Assembly (NCBI GenBank): GCA_910588295.1
Contig: CAJUQO010000024.1
Span: 1-44,960 of the forward strand
Reading direction: 5' to 3'
Source of the DNA: an uncultured Lachnospiraceae bacterium
GTDB taxonomy: Bacteria; Bacillota; Clostridia; Lachnospirales; Lachnospiraceae
DNA length: 44,960 nt
Position 1 is the first letter of the stretch, and every line of letters begins with the position of its first letter. The notes beneath the pieces are model-generated. The model had not been told where the DNA came from. It did no database searches and worked only from the letters and a program-made list of their open reading frames with translations. The translations under genes and the position numbers were made by a program. Shown one piece after another: positions 14,293 through 22,486 of the stretch.

Positions 14293-16509
14293 TTACTGGA
14301 TGAATTTGAGATCGCCGTTGGACACGCCGTCGGAATCTAACTGGTCGCCGCCGGTGATCTGCTGCTTATCCTGGGGCGGCTCCGGCAGATTGGCATTATC
14401 CGCTCCTTCCGGGGCGTCCTGGTTGTAGGAAGCCTCTGGATCCTGGGGATCCGCTGTCACTCCCTGGCCTGTACCGGGCGCCTCCCGGCCCGGTTCGGCC
14501 GTATCCCCGGTTCCCTCCGGCGCCTCCTGACCCAATGCCTGCCCTCCCTTCTTCCTGGCAATCAGATCCGCCATCATGGTGTCAAAAGCCTGTACCTTCT
14601 CCGGAGGCGTCACCTCATCCTCATCGGGAAACAGATTCAGATAAGGAAGCAGTTCCGTCATGATCTGTTTACAGAGGTACTGCGGGTATTTGCTGTCCGC
14701 CTGATCCGCCAGGTTCGGCTCGTCCACCACTACATAGATCACCACCTTCGGGTCATCTAGGGGCGCAAAACCGATAAAGGATACCAGATATTTGTCGGGG
14801 CCTTCCCGCAGCTTCTGCGCCGTGCCCGTCTTTCCGCCCATACTGTAACCGTTGACTTTTGCGTATTTTCCGCTGCCCTGGAGAGATGTAACAGAGGCAA
14901 GATAATCTTTCACCTCGTCGGACACCTCCGTGGAAGCCGTCTGGCGTACCAGCACAGGCTCATTGCTCTGCACTACGGCCCCCGCGCTGTTGCGTATCTC
15001 CCGCACGATGCGGGGCTGATACAGATAGCCGCCGTTGACCACCGAAGAAAATGCGTTGACCTCCTGCAGCATCGTGCAGGTAAATCCCTGCCCGAAGGAT
15101 GAAGTTGCCAGTTCCACAGCCCCCAGGCCGTCCTCGGTAAAAAGTGTTCCCGAAGCCTCACCCGGCAGATCAATGCCTGTCCGGGAGCCGAAGCCATAGG
15201 TTTTCTGATACTTTAAAAACTGTGAGGCGCCCATCTTCTTGCTGATCTGCATCATGGCGTCATTACAGGACACCATCAGAGATCCTGCCAGATCCAACTG
15301 GCCATGGCCGGAGGGATAAATGCTGCAATGGATTTCGTCGTTTGGGCCAAATTTCTGAAGGCCGTCGCAATAGTAGGTGCTGTCCTCGGAGATCACACCG
15401 GCTTCCAGGGCCCCGGCCACCGTCATGGGTTTAAATGTGGAACCCGGCTCAAAAGCCGAGCTGATACAGTAGTTCTGCCAGAGTTTCTGCAGATTCTCCA
15501 GCATCATATCATCATTCATCAGCGAAATGTCCATATCACTATAGAAAGGCGTCAGATCCCGGGGATTATTCAGATCATAGGGCTCGGAGCTGGCCATGGC
15601 CAGGATCTGCCCGTTTTTGGGATTCTGCACCACCACGCCTATGTTCGCGGCGCCGTTTTTGCCATGGGGCCCCCCCGAGAGCGCCGTCCAGAGGTCGTCC
15701 ACCTTCTCCTCCACCATTTTCTGGATATTCACATCAATGGTCGATACCACGGTATTGCCGTCCTGGGCAGGTATAATCGTCTGCTCCGCCGTATCATTAC
15801 CGGTGATATACCCATACTGGCGGCCGTTGGTTCCGTTCAGCACGCTGCTGTAGTATCCCTCGATGCCCCATTCGGCCTCCGTCCCGTCGTAGGTAAAGCC
15901 AATCACGTCACAGGCCAGCGACTTCAGAGGATAGGCCCTCCGGTAATTTTCTTCAAACCAGATACCCTTGACGCGGCTTCTTTTTAACTTCTCCTCATCG
16001 CTCAGCTCCGTAGTCTCCTCGTCGGGACTCAGGTAATTCTCAAAATTTTTCTTTTGCTCGATGGTGACATCTTTGAGCAGGATCTGATACTGGCTGGCTG
16101 CCGTGGTTGCGTCGCTGAGGCGTTTCCGCACGTCCGTCTCATCCACGGCAAAATGCTGTAGGAGAGCCTCTACCGTCGGTTCCAGATACTCTTCCCTGCT
16201 GTTGACCACCTTGCAGTCCAGAATCAGATTGTACACCTTTTCACTGGTTGCCAGCACCGTTCCGTTGGTATCCAGAATATCCCCCCGTTTGAAAGGTATG
16301 GTACGGCTTGAGTACTGCTGCTGGGACTGAGTCAGCACCTTTTTCTTATAGGTATCCCCGCTTTTTGCGTTAATCACGGTAATTCTTATGGCTAAAGCAA
16401 CAAAAGCCAGCATGACCACCAAAAAAAGTCCTACCAGCTTCGTTCGCATCTTTCCGTTCGGTTTCCTCCTGTATATGGGATCCACCTTCTTATTTTCTTC
16501 CAATGCCAC
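14293..16509 (-). CDS. Class B penicillin-binding protein (first of two), with a long acidic C-terminal tail
   Basis: Transpeptidase that crosslinks peptidoglycan, probably the vegetative septal enzyme working with FtsW. Length 738. A membrane helix at about 24-44 is followed by the dimerisation domain (RGDILDTNGTVLATSE). The catalytic domain has Ser357 in EPGSTFKP, SCN at 414-416 and KTGTA at 560-564. After about residue 640 comes a tail rich in Pro, Glu, Gly, Asp and Gln, with no PASTA fold visible and presumably disordered outside the cell. The start is GTG 16509 with GGAG 5 nt upstream. It follows ftsL and precedes the second PBP gene. Confidence 0.9.
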   Translation of the reverse strand: MALEENKKVDPIYRRKPNGKMRTKLVGLFLVVMLAFVALAIRITVINAKSGDTYKKKVLTQSQQQYSSRTIPFKRGDILDTNGTVLATSEKVYNLILDCKVVNSREEYLEPTVEALLQHFAVDETDVRKRLSDATTAASQYQILLKDVTIEQKKNFENYLSPDEETTELSDEEKLKRSRVKGIWFEENYRRAYPLKSLACDVIGFTYDGTEAEWGIEGYYSSVLNGTNGRQYGYITGNDTAEQTIIPAQDGNTVVSTIDVNIQKMVEEKVDDLWTALSGGPHGKNGAANIGVVVQNPKNGQILAMASSEPYDLNNPRDLTPFYSDMDISLMNDDMMLENLQKLWQNYCISSAFEPGSTFKPMTVAGALEAGVISEDSTYYCDGLQKFGPNDEIHCSIYPSGHGQLDLAGSLMVSCNDAMMQISKKMGASQFLKYQKTYGFGSRTGIDLPGEASGTLFTEDGLGAVELATSSFGQGFTCTMLQEVNAFSSVVNGGYLYQPRIVREIRNSAGAVVQSNEPVLVRQTASTEVSDEVKDYLASVTSLQGSGKYAKVNGYSMGGKTGTAQKLREGPDKYLVSFIGFAPLDDPKVVIYVVVDEPNLADQADSKYPQYLCKQIMTELLPYLNLFPDEDEVTPPEKVQAFDTMMADLIARKKGGQALGQEAPEGTGDTAEPGREAPGTGQGVTADPQDPEASYNQDAPEGADNANLPEPPQDKQQITGGDQLDSDGVSNGDLKFIQ

Positions 16510-16601
16510 ATCTGCTCCTTTACTTTATAAATCCGCCGCCAGGCGGCATCCATTCAGGGATGCCAAATGCGCCAGTTCCGTACAGGCCGAACCGCTGCCT
16601 T

Positions 16602-17087
16602 CTATTTATCTGTATCCGGTACATCCGTATATTGCCTCAGATAACCGCTCCCGTCCGTGCTGTACTGCACAATCTGATCCTGATCGGGATAATGCATCCC
16701 CAGCTTCTGTGTGGCGATCTGGTATACCTCGTCCAGATCCACTGAAGCATATAGGGAATTCTCCAGCGCGTCATTGTCCGCACGGATCTCCGTAAGCGCT
16801 GTCTGCCTGGCAGCTATCCTTTTCGACTGGCTCGTGATCTCGGTTTTCAATTGTATATAAGATACACACATAAATACGGCGACGGTGGATACCACGGCTA
16901 GGAAAACCACATAGCCGCGGTTTACGCTCAGGGCCTTCGCCCTGTTTTTCCTAGTCTTTTTGCTGAGCCGCCTCTGTATTTCCGGCTGCTGCTCCACTTC
17001 CGGGGCCAGCTCGCCGACCCGGACAGTATTGCCGTCATAGTAATATGCGTTTTCCTCTATCGGTGCAAGGCTGTTTCTCCTGCTCAT
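16602..17087 (-). CDS. ftsL: FtsL-like cell division protein
   Basis: Bitopic membrane protein of 161 residues. A cytoplasmic part of about 57 residues with a basic patch (RRLSKKTRKNRAK) is followed by one membrane helix (about 59-79). An extracellular coiled-coil region (LKTEITSQSKRIAARQTAL) follows, and then a short ATQKLGMHYPDQDQIVQY segment near the C-terminus. Small size, topology and position between rsmH and a class B PBP gene identify it as FtsL, a partner of FtsQ/DivIB and DivIC that activates the septal synthase. Sequence identity in this family is poor, so the call depends largely on context. Confidence 0.8.
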   Translation of the reverse strand: MSRRNSLAPIEENAYYYDGNTVRVGELAPEVEQQPEIQRRLSKKTRKNRAKALSVNRGYVVFLAVVSTVAVFMCVSYIQLKTEITSQSKRIAARQTALTEIRADNDALENSLYASVDLDEVYQIATQKLGMHYPDQDQIVQYSTDGSGYLRQYTDVPDTDK

Positions 17088-17107
17088 CTATATTTGTCAC
17101 CTCATTT

Positions 17108-18046
17108 TTACGTTCTCCGCTCAAAGACGCGCAGCTTCGCGCTCTTGGAACGCGGATTCTCTTCCAGCTCCTCCCGGCCCGGAAGAATCGGCTTGCGGGT
17201 TATCACCCGTCCCTGAGATACCCTGCCGCACACGCACACCGGAAAATTCGGCGGGCAGATACAGGGATTCTCATTTTTCCGGAAAATGGATTTGACAATC
17301 CTGTCCTCCAGAGAATGGAAGGTGATCACACAGATCCGTCCCCCATCGTTGAGAAATCGGATCATCCCATCAAGAGATTTTTCAAGAACGGCCAGTTCCT
17401 GGTTCAGCTCAATACGCAGAGCCTGAAAGGTCTTTTTGGCCGGATGGCCGCCGGTGGCCCGCATTTTCATCGGGATCGACTGCTTGATGATCTCTACCAG
17501 TTCCCCTGTGGTACGAATCGGCGCCTTTTGCCTCTCCGCACAGATATGCTTCGCTATATTCTTTGCAAATTGTTCTTCACCATACTCACGAATGACTCTG
17601 TATAGCTCTGCTTCTGTATATGCATTAACGATTGTTCCGGCTGTCTGTTCCTGCCTCTGGTCCATTCGCATGTCCAGCGGCGCGTCATACCGATAAGTAA
17701 ATCCTCTCTCAGCCGTATCCAGCTGATAAGAGGACACACCCAGATCCAGCAGGATCCCATCCACGCCGGTAATATCTCTTTTGTTCAATTCCTGGACCAT
17801 ATCACAATAATTGCTGCGAATAATCGTCACCTGTTTCTCATACGCAGATAAACGATTACCAGCAGCAACTATTGCGGCTTCGTCCTGGTCTATTCCTATA
17901 AATCTCCCCGTGGCAGATAACTGCTTACAAATCTCCAGGGCGTGGCCGGCGCCTCCTAATGTGCCGTCCACATAAATCCCGTTCGCCTGAACCTTCAGAT
18001 TGCTAATGGTCTCCTCCAGCAATACGGATCTGTGTCTGAATTCCAT
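17108..18046 (-). CDS. rsmH: 16S rRNA (cytosine1402-N4)-methyltransferase RsmH
   Basis: SAM-dependent methyltransferase (formerly MraW) that modifies C1402 in the decoding centre of 16S rRNA. Length 312 is standard. The SAM motif DGTLGGAGHA is at about 27-36, the catalytic region GILLDLGVSSYQLD follows, and FQALRIELNQEL and VITFHSLEDRIVK are hallmark segments. GGAGG lies a few bases before ATG 18046. It is second in the dcw cluster, 33 bp after mraZ. Confidence 0.96.
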   Translation of the reverse strand: MEFRHRSVLLEETISNLKVQANGIYVDGTLGGAGHALEICKQLSATGRFIGIDQDEAAIVAAGNRLSAYEKQVTIIRSNYCDMVQELNKRDITGVDGILLDLGVSSYQLDTAERGFTYRYDAPLDMRMDQRQEQTAGTIVNAYTEAELYRVIREYGEEQFAKNIAKHICAERQKAPIRTTGELVEIIKQSIPMKMRATGGHPAKKTFQALRIELNQELAVLEKSLDGMIRFLNDGGRICVITFHSLEDRIVKSIFRKNENPCICPPNFPVCVCGRVSQGRVITRKPILPGREELEENPRSKSAKLRVFERRT

Positions 18047-18079
18047 CCTACCTCCAGTGCGGACTGCGAAAATGCATAC

Positions 18080-18511
18080 CTAAATGACAATCCCCATGTC
18101 CTGCATGCTTTCTGCTATGGCATCCATATCGTCGTAGTTACTGTTCTCCTCCCACTTCGCTTTACTCCAGATCTCGATCCGGGTAATGTTTCCTGTCAGC
18201 ACCACATCCTTTTCCAGACCGGCAAATTCTCTCAGCGTAGCCGGTATGAGAACTCTCCCCTGCCGATCCAGCTCACAGGATGTCGCACCCGCCACAAAAA
18301 ACCTTGAAAAGGTTCGGGCGTTTTTATTGGTAAGAGGCAGCGCTTTTAACTTTTCTTCAAAGGCCTGCCATTCGTTCATGGGATAAATCGAAAGGCAGCC
18401 ATCCAAACCCTTTGTCAGTACGAACTCTTCTCCCAGTTGTTCCCTGAATTTGGAGGGTATGATCAATCTTCCCTTGGCGTCAATCGAATGACTGTATTCT
18501 CCCATAAACAT
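18080..18511 (-). CDS. mraZ: Transcriptional regulator MraZ
   Basis: DNA-binding protein of 143 residues with two AbrB-like swapped-hairpin repeats: GEYSHSIDAKGRLIIPSKFR and ATSCELDRQGRVLIPATLRE, both with the D.KGR/D.QGR signature. MraZ proteins form rings that bind tandem boxes in front of their own operon and repress it. Such boxes are present here (18584-18633). The start ATG 18511 has GAGG 10 nt upstream; an upstream in-frame start at 18601 would add a non-conserved stretch overlapping the boxes. First gene of the dcw cluster. Confidence 0.95.
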   Translation of the reverse strand: MFMGEYSHSIDAKGRLIIPSKFREQLGEEFVLTKGLDGCLSIYPMNEWQAFEEKLKALPLTNKNARTFSRFFVAGATSCELDRQGRVLIPATLREFAGLEKDVVLTGNITRIEIWSKAKWEENSNYDDMDAIAESMQDMGIVI

Positions 18512-18583
18512 AATGTAATAACCTCTTATGTCTGGTGTACCGAAGCTCCCCCAACAGCACACCGGCAGCAATCGCAGCGAGAT

Positions 18584-18633
18584 CTGCCACTTTCTCCCCA
18601 TTTGCTACCACTTTTCACCACTTCTTACCACTT
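18584..18633 (-). promoter_or_regulatory. MraZ operator: tandem GTGG-core boxes with about 10-bp period
   Basis: On the minus strand five decamers follow each other: AAGTGGTAAG, AAGTGGTGAA, AAGTGGTAGC, AAATGGGGAG, AAAGTGGCAG. The TGG core repeats at exactly 10 bp for the first four and 11 bp for the fifth. Known MraZ boxes are tandem TGGG-type repeats with 10-bp phasing (E. coli) or AAAGTG-type repeats (Mollicutes); these sites look like a mixture. They begin right after the -10 box of the mraZ promoter, fitting autorepression. Confidence 0.85.
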
Positions 18634-18640
18634 GACACCT

Positions 18641-18669
18641 ATTCTACTCTACCGGAGGGGAAAATACAA
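18641..18669 (-). promoter_or_regulatory. Sigma-A promoter of the dcw cluster (mraZ)
   Basis: On the minus strand TTGTAT (18664-18669), a 17-bp spacer and TAGAAT (18641-18646). Transcription would begin near 18634, directly at the first MraZ box, leaving a leader of about 120 nt. Confidence 0.7.
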
Positions 18670-18749
18670 GTAAAAAATCCCGAAAAAGTTTTACGTTTTT
18701 TTTACGGATGCGGAAATATTTTCCATATTTTACGCCCTTTTTTGTAGAC

Positions 18750-18808
18750 AAAAAAACCCGCTGGGGGCATTTGTGGGGATTATTTTCCGTTCAACCCCAA
18801 AAATGCCC
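18750..18808 (-). terminator. Second, large terminator hairpin downstream of lgt
   Basis: GGGCATTTTTGGGG (18795-18808) pairs with CCCCACAAATGCCC (18765-18778) over 14 positions with one mismatch. Seven T follow on the minus strand after a short GC-rich spacer. It lies about 80 bp upstream of the mraZ -35 box and insulates the dcw promoter. Confidence 0.65.
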
Positions 18809-18846
18809 AACCAACAGGCTATATGCAATGTCACTCATTATTCGAT

Positions 18847-18872
18847 TTTCCAAAAGTGGGAGGCTGTCCCAC
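18847..18872 (-). terminator. Terminator directly at the lgt stop codon
   Basis: GTGGGA and TCCCAC form a 6-bp stem around CAGCC, followed on the minus strand by TTTTGG. The stem starts at the stop codon itself. Weak on its own, but backed by the larger hairpin 40 bp downstream. Confidence 0.55.
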
Positions 18873-19744
18873 TATCCGGCGTTCTTTTTCTCCCGACGCC
18901 GCTTCGCCAGGCCCAGGTACATCATTGCCGCCGAGATCACCACCAGACATCCGGAAAGGAGTTGGGAAACGGGAATCCCCACCACCGGGAGGAGCAGCTG
19001 ATCCGTGCGCAGCCCTTCGATCCAGAGCCGTCCCAGGCCGTAGCCGATCAGGTAGCACAGAAATACCTGCCCGTCAAAAACTTTTTTCCGGCACATGACC
19101 AGCAAAACCGCCAGCACCGCCACATTCCAGAGACTTTCATACAGAAAAGTGGGGCTCACCTGTATGAATTCCACGCCGCCGATGGTCTGCACATGCTCCC
19201 ACATGGCCGGAGTAATCTCGTGCTGGCGCACCGCCGACACGGGAAGCTGCATGGCCAGGAGCCCGTCCGTATAGTCTCCGAAAGCTTCCCGGTTAAAAAA
19301 ATTGCCCCAGCGCCCCACGATCTGCCCCAGCACCAGGCCGATACAGGCCGTATCCGTGAGCATGGGAAAGCTTATCTTCTTGTATTTTGCGTATATAAAA
19401 ACCGTCAGGACACCGCCTATAACTCCGCCATAGATGGCCAAACCGCCGTTTCTGATATGGAATATCTCCAGCAGATTATTTTTATAGAGCTCCCAGTCAA
19501 AGACCACATAATAGATCCTGGCACCGATAATACCAAACAAAATGGCCAGAAGCCCCATGTTGTAATACATCTCCGGATCCTGTCCGGACCGTTTGGCCTC
19601 ATGCATGACCAGCGCAAGAGCCAAAAGCATCCCGCACACGATCACCACGCCGTAATAGGCAATGGGGAAACCGAATATCGAAAATGTCTTTCCCACATGC
19701 TCAAGGCGGATGCCCAGGTGGGGGAAGTAAATCTGCATATCCAT
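18872..19744 (-). CDS. lgt: Phosphatidylglycerol--prolipoprotein diacylglyceryl transferase (Lgt)
   Basis: Membrane enzyme that attaches diacylglycerol to the lipobox cysteine of prolipoproteins, the first step of lipoprotein maturation. About seven membrane segments are present. The signature GQIVGRWGNFFNREAFG and the upstream HIRNGGLAIYGG are intact, as is the conserved YGLGRLWIEGLRTDQ near the end. ATG 19744 (290 residues) has AGGAGG 9 nt upstream; TTG 19750 is an alternative. It is downstream of ychF with 20 bp between. A plausible client in this window is the lipoprotein OppA. Confidence 0.95.
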   Translation of the reverse strand: MDMQIYFPHLGIRLEHVGKTFSIFGFPIAYYGVVIVCGMLLALALVMHEAKRSGQDPEMYYNMGLLAILFGIIGARIYYVVFDWELYKNNLLEIFHIRNGGLAIYGGVIGGVLTVFIYAKYKKISFPMLTDTACIGLVLGQIVGRWGNFFNREAFGDYTDGLLAMQLPVSAVRQHEITPAMWEHVQTIGGVEFIQVSPTFLYESLWNVAVLAVLLVMCRKKVFDGQVFLCYLIGYGLGRLWIEGLRTDQLLLPVVGIPVSQLLSGCLVVISAAMMYLGLAKRRREKKNAG

Positions 19745-19764
19745 AGACAAATGCCTCCTGTTCC

Positions 19765-20862
19765 TCAAACATTAAAGCGGAACAGGATCACATCACCGTC
19801 CTGCACCACGTACTCCTTACCTTCCATGCGCACCAGGCCCTTTTCCCTGGCCCCGGCGTAGGAACCGCAATCCAGAAGATCCTGATAATTCACCACCTCC
19901 GCCTTGATAAAGCCGCGCTCAAAATCCGTGTGGATCTTGCCCGCCGCCTGGGGCGCCTTTGTCCCCACTTTAATGGTCCAGGCCCTGGTCTCGTCCTCCC
20001 CCGAGGTCAGAAAACTCAAAAGCCCCAGCAGACGGTAACTGGCTGTGATCAGTTTGTCCAGGCCGGACTCGGCGATCCCCAGATCCTCCAAGAATTCTTT
20101 TTTCTCATCCTCCTCAAGCTCGGAGATCTCCTCCTCGATCTGGGCGCAGATCACAAACACCTCGCTGCCCTCCGTGTCCGCATAACCGCGCACCTTCTGC
20201 ACCAGCTCATTGCCCGCGGCATCCTCCTCCAGATCATCCTCGGACACGTTAGCGGCATAGATGACCGGTTTGGCCGTCAACAGATTGTACTCTTTCATGG
20301 CCGTCTGCTGATCCTCGTCCTCCATCTCCAGGGTTTTGGCCGGCTGGCCGCCCTCCAGATGGGCTTTGATCCGTTCCAGCAGTGCATACTCCTTACCGGC
20401 GCCCTTGTCCATCTTGGCCGTACGCCCCACCTTGGCCATGCGCCGCTCGATCACCTCCAGATCAGCAAAGATCAGTTCCAGGTTGATGGTCTCAATATCC
20501 CGCAGAGGATCCACGCTGCCGTCCACATGGATCACATTGTCATCCGCAAAGCAGCGGACCACATGGAGAATGGCGTCCACCTCTCGGATGTTGGCCAGGA
20601 ACTGGTTGCCCAGGCCCTCTCCTTTGGAAGCGCCCTTGACCAGTCCGGCAATATCCACGAACTCAATAACGGCGGGAGTTACCTTTTTGGAATGATAAAA
20701 ATCTCCCAGCAGCTTTAAGCGGGGATCGGGCACGGCCACCACCCCCACATTGGGATCTATGGTACAGAACGGATAATTGGCTGACTCTGCGCCCGCCTTT
20801 GTCAGAGAATTGAACAAAGTGCTCTTTCCCACATTGGGCAGGCCGACGATACCTAGTTTCAT
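19765..20862 (-). CDS. ychF: Ribosome-binding P-loop NTPase YchF (Obg family)
   Basis: Universally conserved ATP/GTP-hydrolysing protein of 365 residues associated with ribosomes and stress responses. The P-loop is GLPNVGKSTLFN (7-18), the Walker B region is EFVDIAGLVKGASKGEGLGNQFL, and a coiled-coil domain and a TGS domain follow (KVGTKAPQAAGKIHTDFERGFIKAEV). The N-terminal MKLGIVGLPNVGKS is canonical. AGAGG precedes ATG 20862. It starts a short ychF-lgt unit with its own promoter. Confidence 0.97.
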   Translation of the reverse strand: MKLGIVGLPNVGKSTLFNSLTKAGAESANYPFCTIDPNVGVVAVPDPRLKLLGDFYHSKKVTPAVIEFVDIAGLVKGASKGEGLGNQFLANIREVDAILHVVRCFADDNVIHVDGSVDPLRDIETINLELIFADLEVIERRMAKVGRTAKMDKGAGKEYALLERIKAHLEGGQPAKTLEMEDEDQQTAMKEYNLLTAKPVIYAANVSEDDLEEDAAGNELVQKVRGYADTEGSEVFVICAQIEEEISELEEDEKKEFLEDLGIAESGLDKLITASYRLLGLLSFLTSGEDETRAWTIKVGTKAPQAAGKIHTDFERGFIKAEVVNYQDLLDCGSYAGAREKGLVRMEGKEYVVQDGDVILFRFNV

Positions 20863-20918
20863 ATATATTCCTCTCTTCTTTTCGTAAAATTTTACTGTCC
20901 CTTCATGTGACTTGAGTT

Positions 20919-20948
20919 ATTTTAGCACAGGGGCTATAGGGATGGCAA
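20919..20948 (-). promoter_or_regulatory. Sigma-A promoter of ychF-lgt
   Basis: On the minus strand TTGCCA (20943-20948), 18 bp and TAAAAT (20919-20924) lie in the short gap after thiN. No terminator is visible behind thiN, so read-through from the murE operon could also reach ychF. Confidence 0.65.
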
Positions 20949-20950
20949 GG

Positions 20951-21610
20951 TTAATTATCCCTCCCATCTTGGGACTGCACCATGTACAGCCGACCGGCGG
21001 TAAAGGATACTCTGGCCGTGTCTTCCTGTATCTCGTTACTTACTCCCAAGCTGTCGCTGTTAACCATGCGATGATTGTGCAGCGGATATTTAAAGCCCTC
21101 CAGGGTCAGATCCTCCACGGCCTCCCCGGCCGGAAAAAAAGAAACAAACGTACCGAACTGCTCATTTTTCCTAATAATAAAATCATGGTCATGAAGGCTG
21201 ATGCGGTTGCATGCATCGACGATCCAGGCAGGGATTCCCGCCTTCAGAGGAATATGGAGACACTGCAGACCGGCTAGGACGTGGTCAATACGGCTGCCCG
21301 TCGCTCCCAACAGCGCAATCTGACCGGCTCCGGCTTCTATGGCATGGCAAAGGGCAATCTCCGTGTCAGAGTAATCTTTGACCGGGTTGAAAGTACGCAC
21401 CGGCACCTTGTGGCCGGACAGATACTTCTCCAGCCGTCCGGCGGGAAGGCTGTCAAAATCCCCCACAATATAGTCCGGCTGCAAACCCGCCGCCTCGCAG
21501 AAAGCCAGGCCCCTGTCGGCGGCCACACAGTATTCCGGGCGGTATCCCCGAATAAAGGAGAGGGCAAAATCCCGGTCGATCGTGCCCCCGCTGATAATTA
21601 ATGTTCTCAA
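20951..21610 (-). CDS. thiN: Thiamine pyrophosphokinase
   Basis: Transfers pyrophosphate from ATP to thiamine to give the cofactor thiamine diphosphate (219 residues). Family marks are CVAADRGLAFCEAAGLQPDYIVGDFDSL, the KDYSDTEIAL motif and LGATGSRIDHVLAGLQ. The C-terminal beta domain contains KYPLHNHRMVNSDSLGVSNEI. The start is TTG 21610, overlapping the rsgA stop codon and preceded by AGGAG. The rpe gene that often separates rsgA and thiN in other Firmicutes is absent. It is the last gene of the long murE operon. Confidence 0.93.
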   Translation of the reverse strand: MRTLIISGGTIDRDFALSFIRGYRPEYCVAADRGLAFCEAAGLQPDYIVGDFDSLPAGRLEKYLSGHKVPVRTFNPVKDYSDTEIALCHAIEAGAGQIALLGATGSRIDHVLAGLQCLHIPLKAGIPAWIVDACNRISLHDHDFIIRKNEQFGTFVSFFPAGEAVEDLTLEGFKYPLHNHRMVNSDSLGVSNEIQEDTARVSFTAGRLYMVQSQDGRDN

Positions 21611-22485
21611 TACTTTCTCCTGTCTTTTAATTCTCCGTACAGCTCCAGATACCCGTCATAACGCTGTCGGTCAATCACCGCCGCATCCAGGGCATCCTTG
21701 ACCGCGCAGCCCGGCTCATGGGTATGGGTACACCCCTGGAAGCGGCAGCACCCCTCATAGGCACGGAACTCAGGATAATATTCCCGCAGTTCCTCCTTTT
21801 CCATATCCGGCACATAAAGGGAAGAAAAACCCGGCGTATCCACAAACCAGGTATCCGCCCCCAGCGGAATCATCTGGGAATGGCGGGTCGTATGCTTCCC
21901 CCTGTTCAGCTTACGGCTGATATCCCCTGTCTCCATGCAGACCTCCTGCTGAACCGCATTAGTCAGGGAAGACTTTCCCACACCGGAAGGACCGGCCACC
22001 ACGGTAGTCCGCCCCCTTAGAAGTCCTTTTACCTCCTCCACGCCTCTGTTTTCTTTCACACTGATTGTCAGAACCCTGTATCCCGCCGGCTCATAATGCC
22101 GGTGCAATTCCTCTATTTCTTTTTGCCCCAGAAGATCTGTCTTATTAAAACAGACCACTGTGGACACCTGTTGCCGTTCCATCATGATCAGAAAACGATC
22201 CAGAAGAGAAAAATTCGGTTTGGGATAATCTGCCGCAAAAATCACCATAGCCTGATCCACATTGGCCACGGCAGGACGGATCAGCGCGTTCTTCCTGGGC
22301 AGGATCTGAACCAGATTGCCTTCCCGGTCTTTTTCGTCCAGTATCTCAATCCGAACCCGGTCCCCCACCAGGGGCTTCTGCTTATCCTTCCGGAATATAC
22401 CCTTCGCTTTACATTCATAAATACCGGATTCCACCACATAAACGTAGTAGAATCCGGCAATTCCTTTAATAATTATCCCTGTCAT
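21607..22485 (-). CDS. rsgA: Ribosome small-subunit-dependent GTPase RsgA
   Basis: Circularly permuted GTPase that helps mature the 30S subunit and releases late assembly factors (292 residues). An OB-fold domain is followed by permuted G motifs: FNKTDLL (G4), then G1 in VAGPSGVGKSSLTN, then the G3-like DTPGFSSLYV. The C-terminal zinc site comes last (CCRFQGCTHTHEPGCAVKDAL). The start is one base after the prkC stop. Linkage to prkC is conserved across Firmicutes, and PrkC phosphorylates RsgA in B. subtilis. Confidence 0.96.
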   Translation of the reverse strand: MTGIIIKGIAGFYYVYVVESGIYECKAKGIFRKDKQKPLVGDRVRIEILDEKDREGNLVQILPRKNALIRPAVANVDQAMVIFAADYPKPNFSLLDRFLIMMERQQVSTVVCFNKTDLLGQKEIEELHRHYEPAGYRVLTISVKENRGVEEVKGLLRGRTTVVAGPSGVGKSSLTNAVQQEVCMETGDISRKLNRGKHTTRHSQMIPLGADTWFVDTPGFSSLYVPDMEKEELREYYPEFRAYEGCCRFQGCTHTHEPGCAVKDALDAAVIDRQRYDGYLELYGELKDRRKY

Positions 22486-22486
22486 A

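Noticed and set aside
18584..18633. Tandem decamers as a possible CRISPR-like or iteron array
   Set aside because: Position right after the mraZ promoter and the GTGG/TGGG core fit an MraZ operator; units are too short for CRISPR and there is no replication gene nearby.
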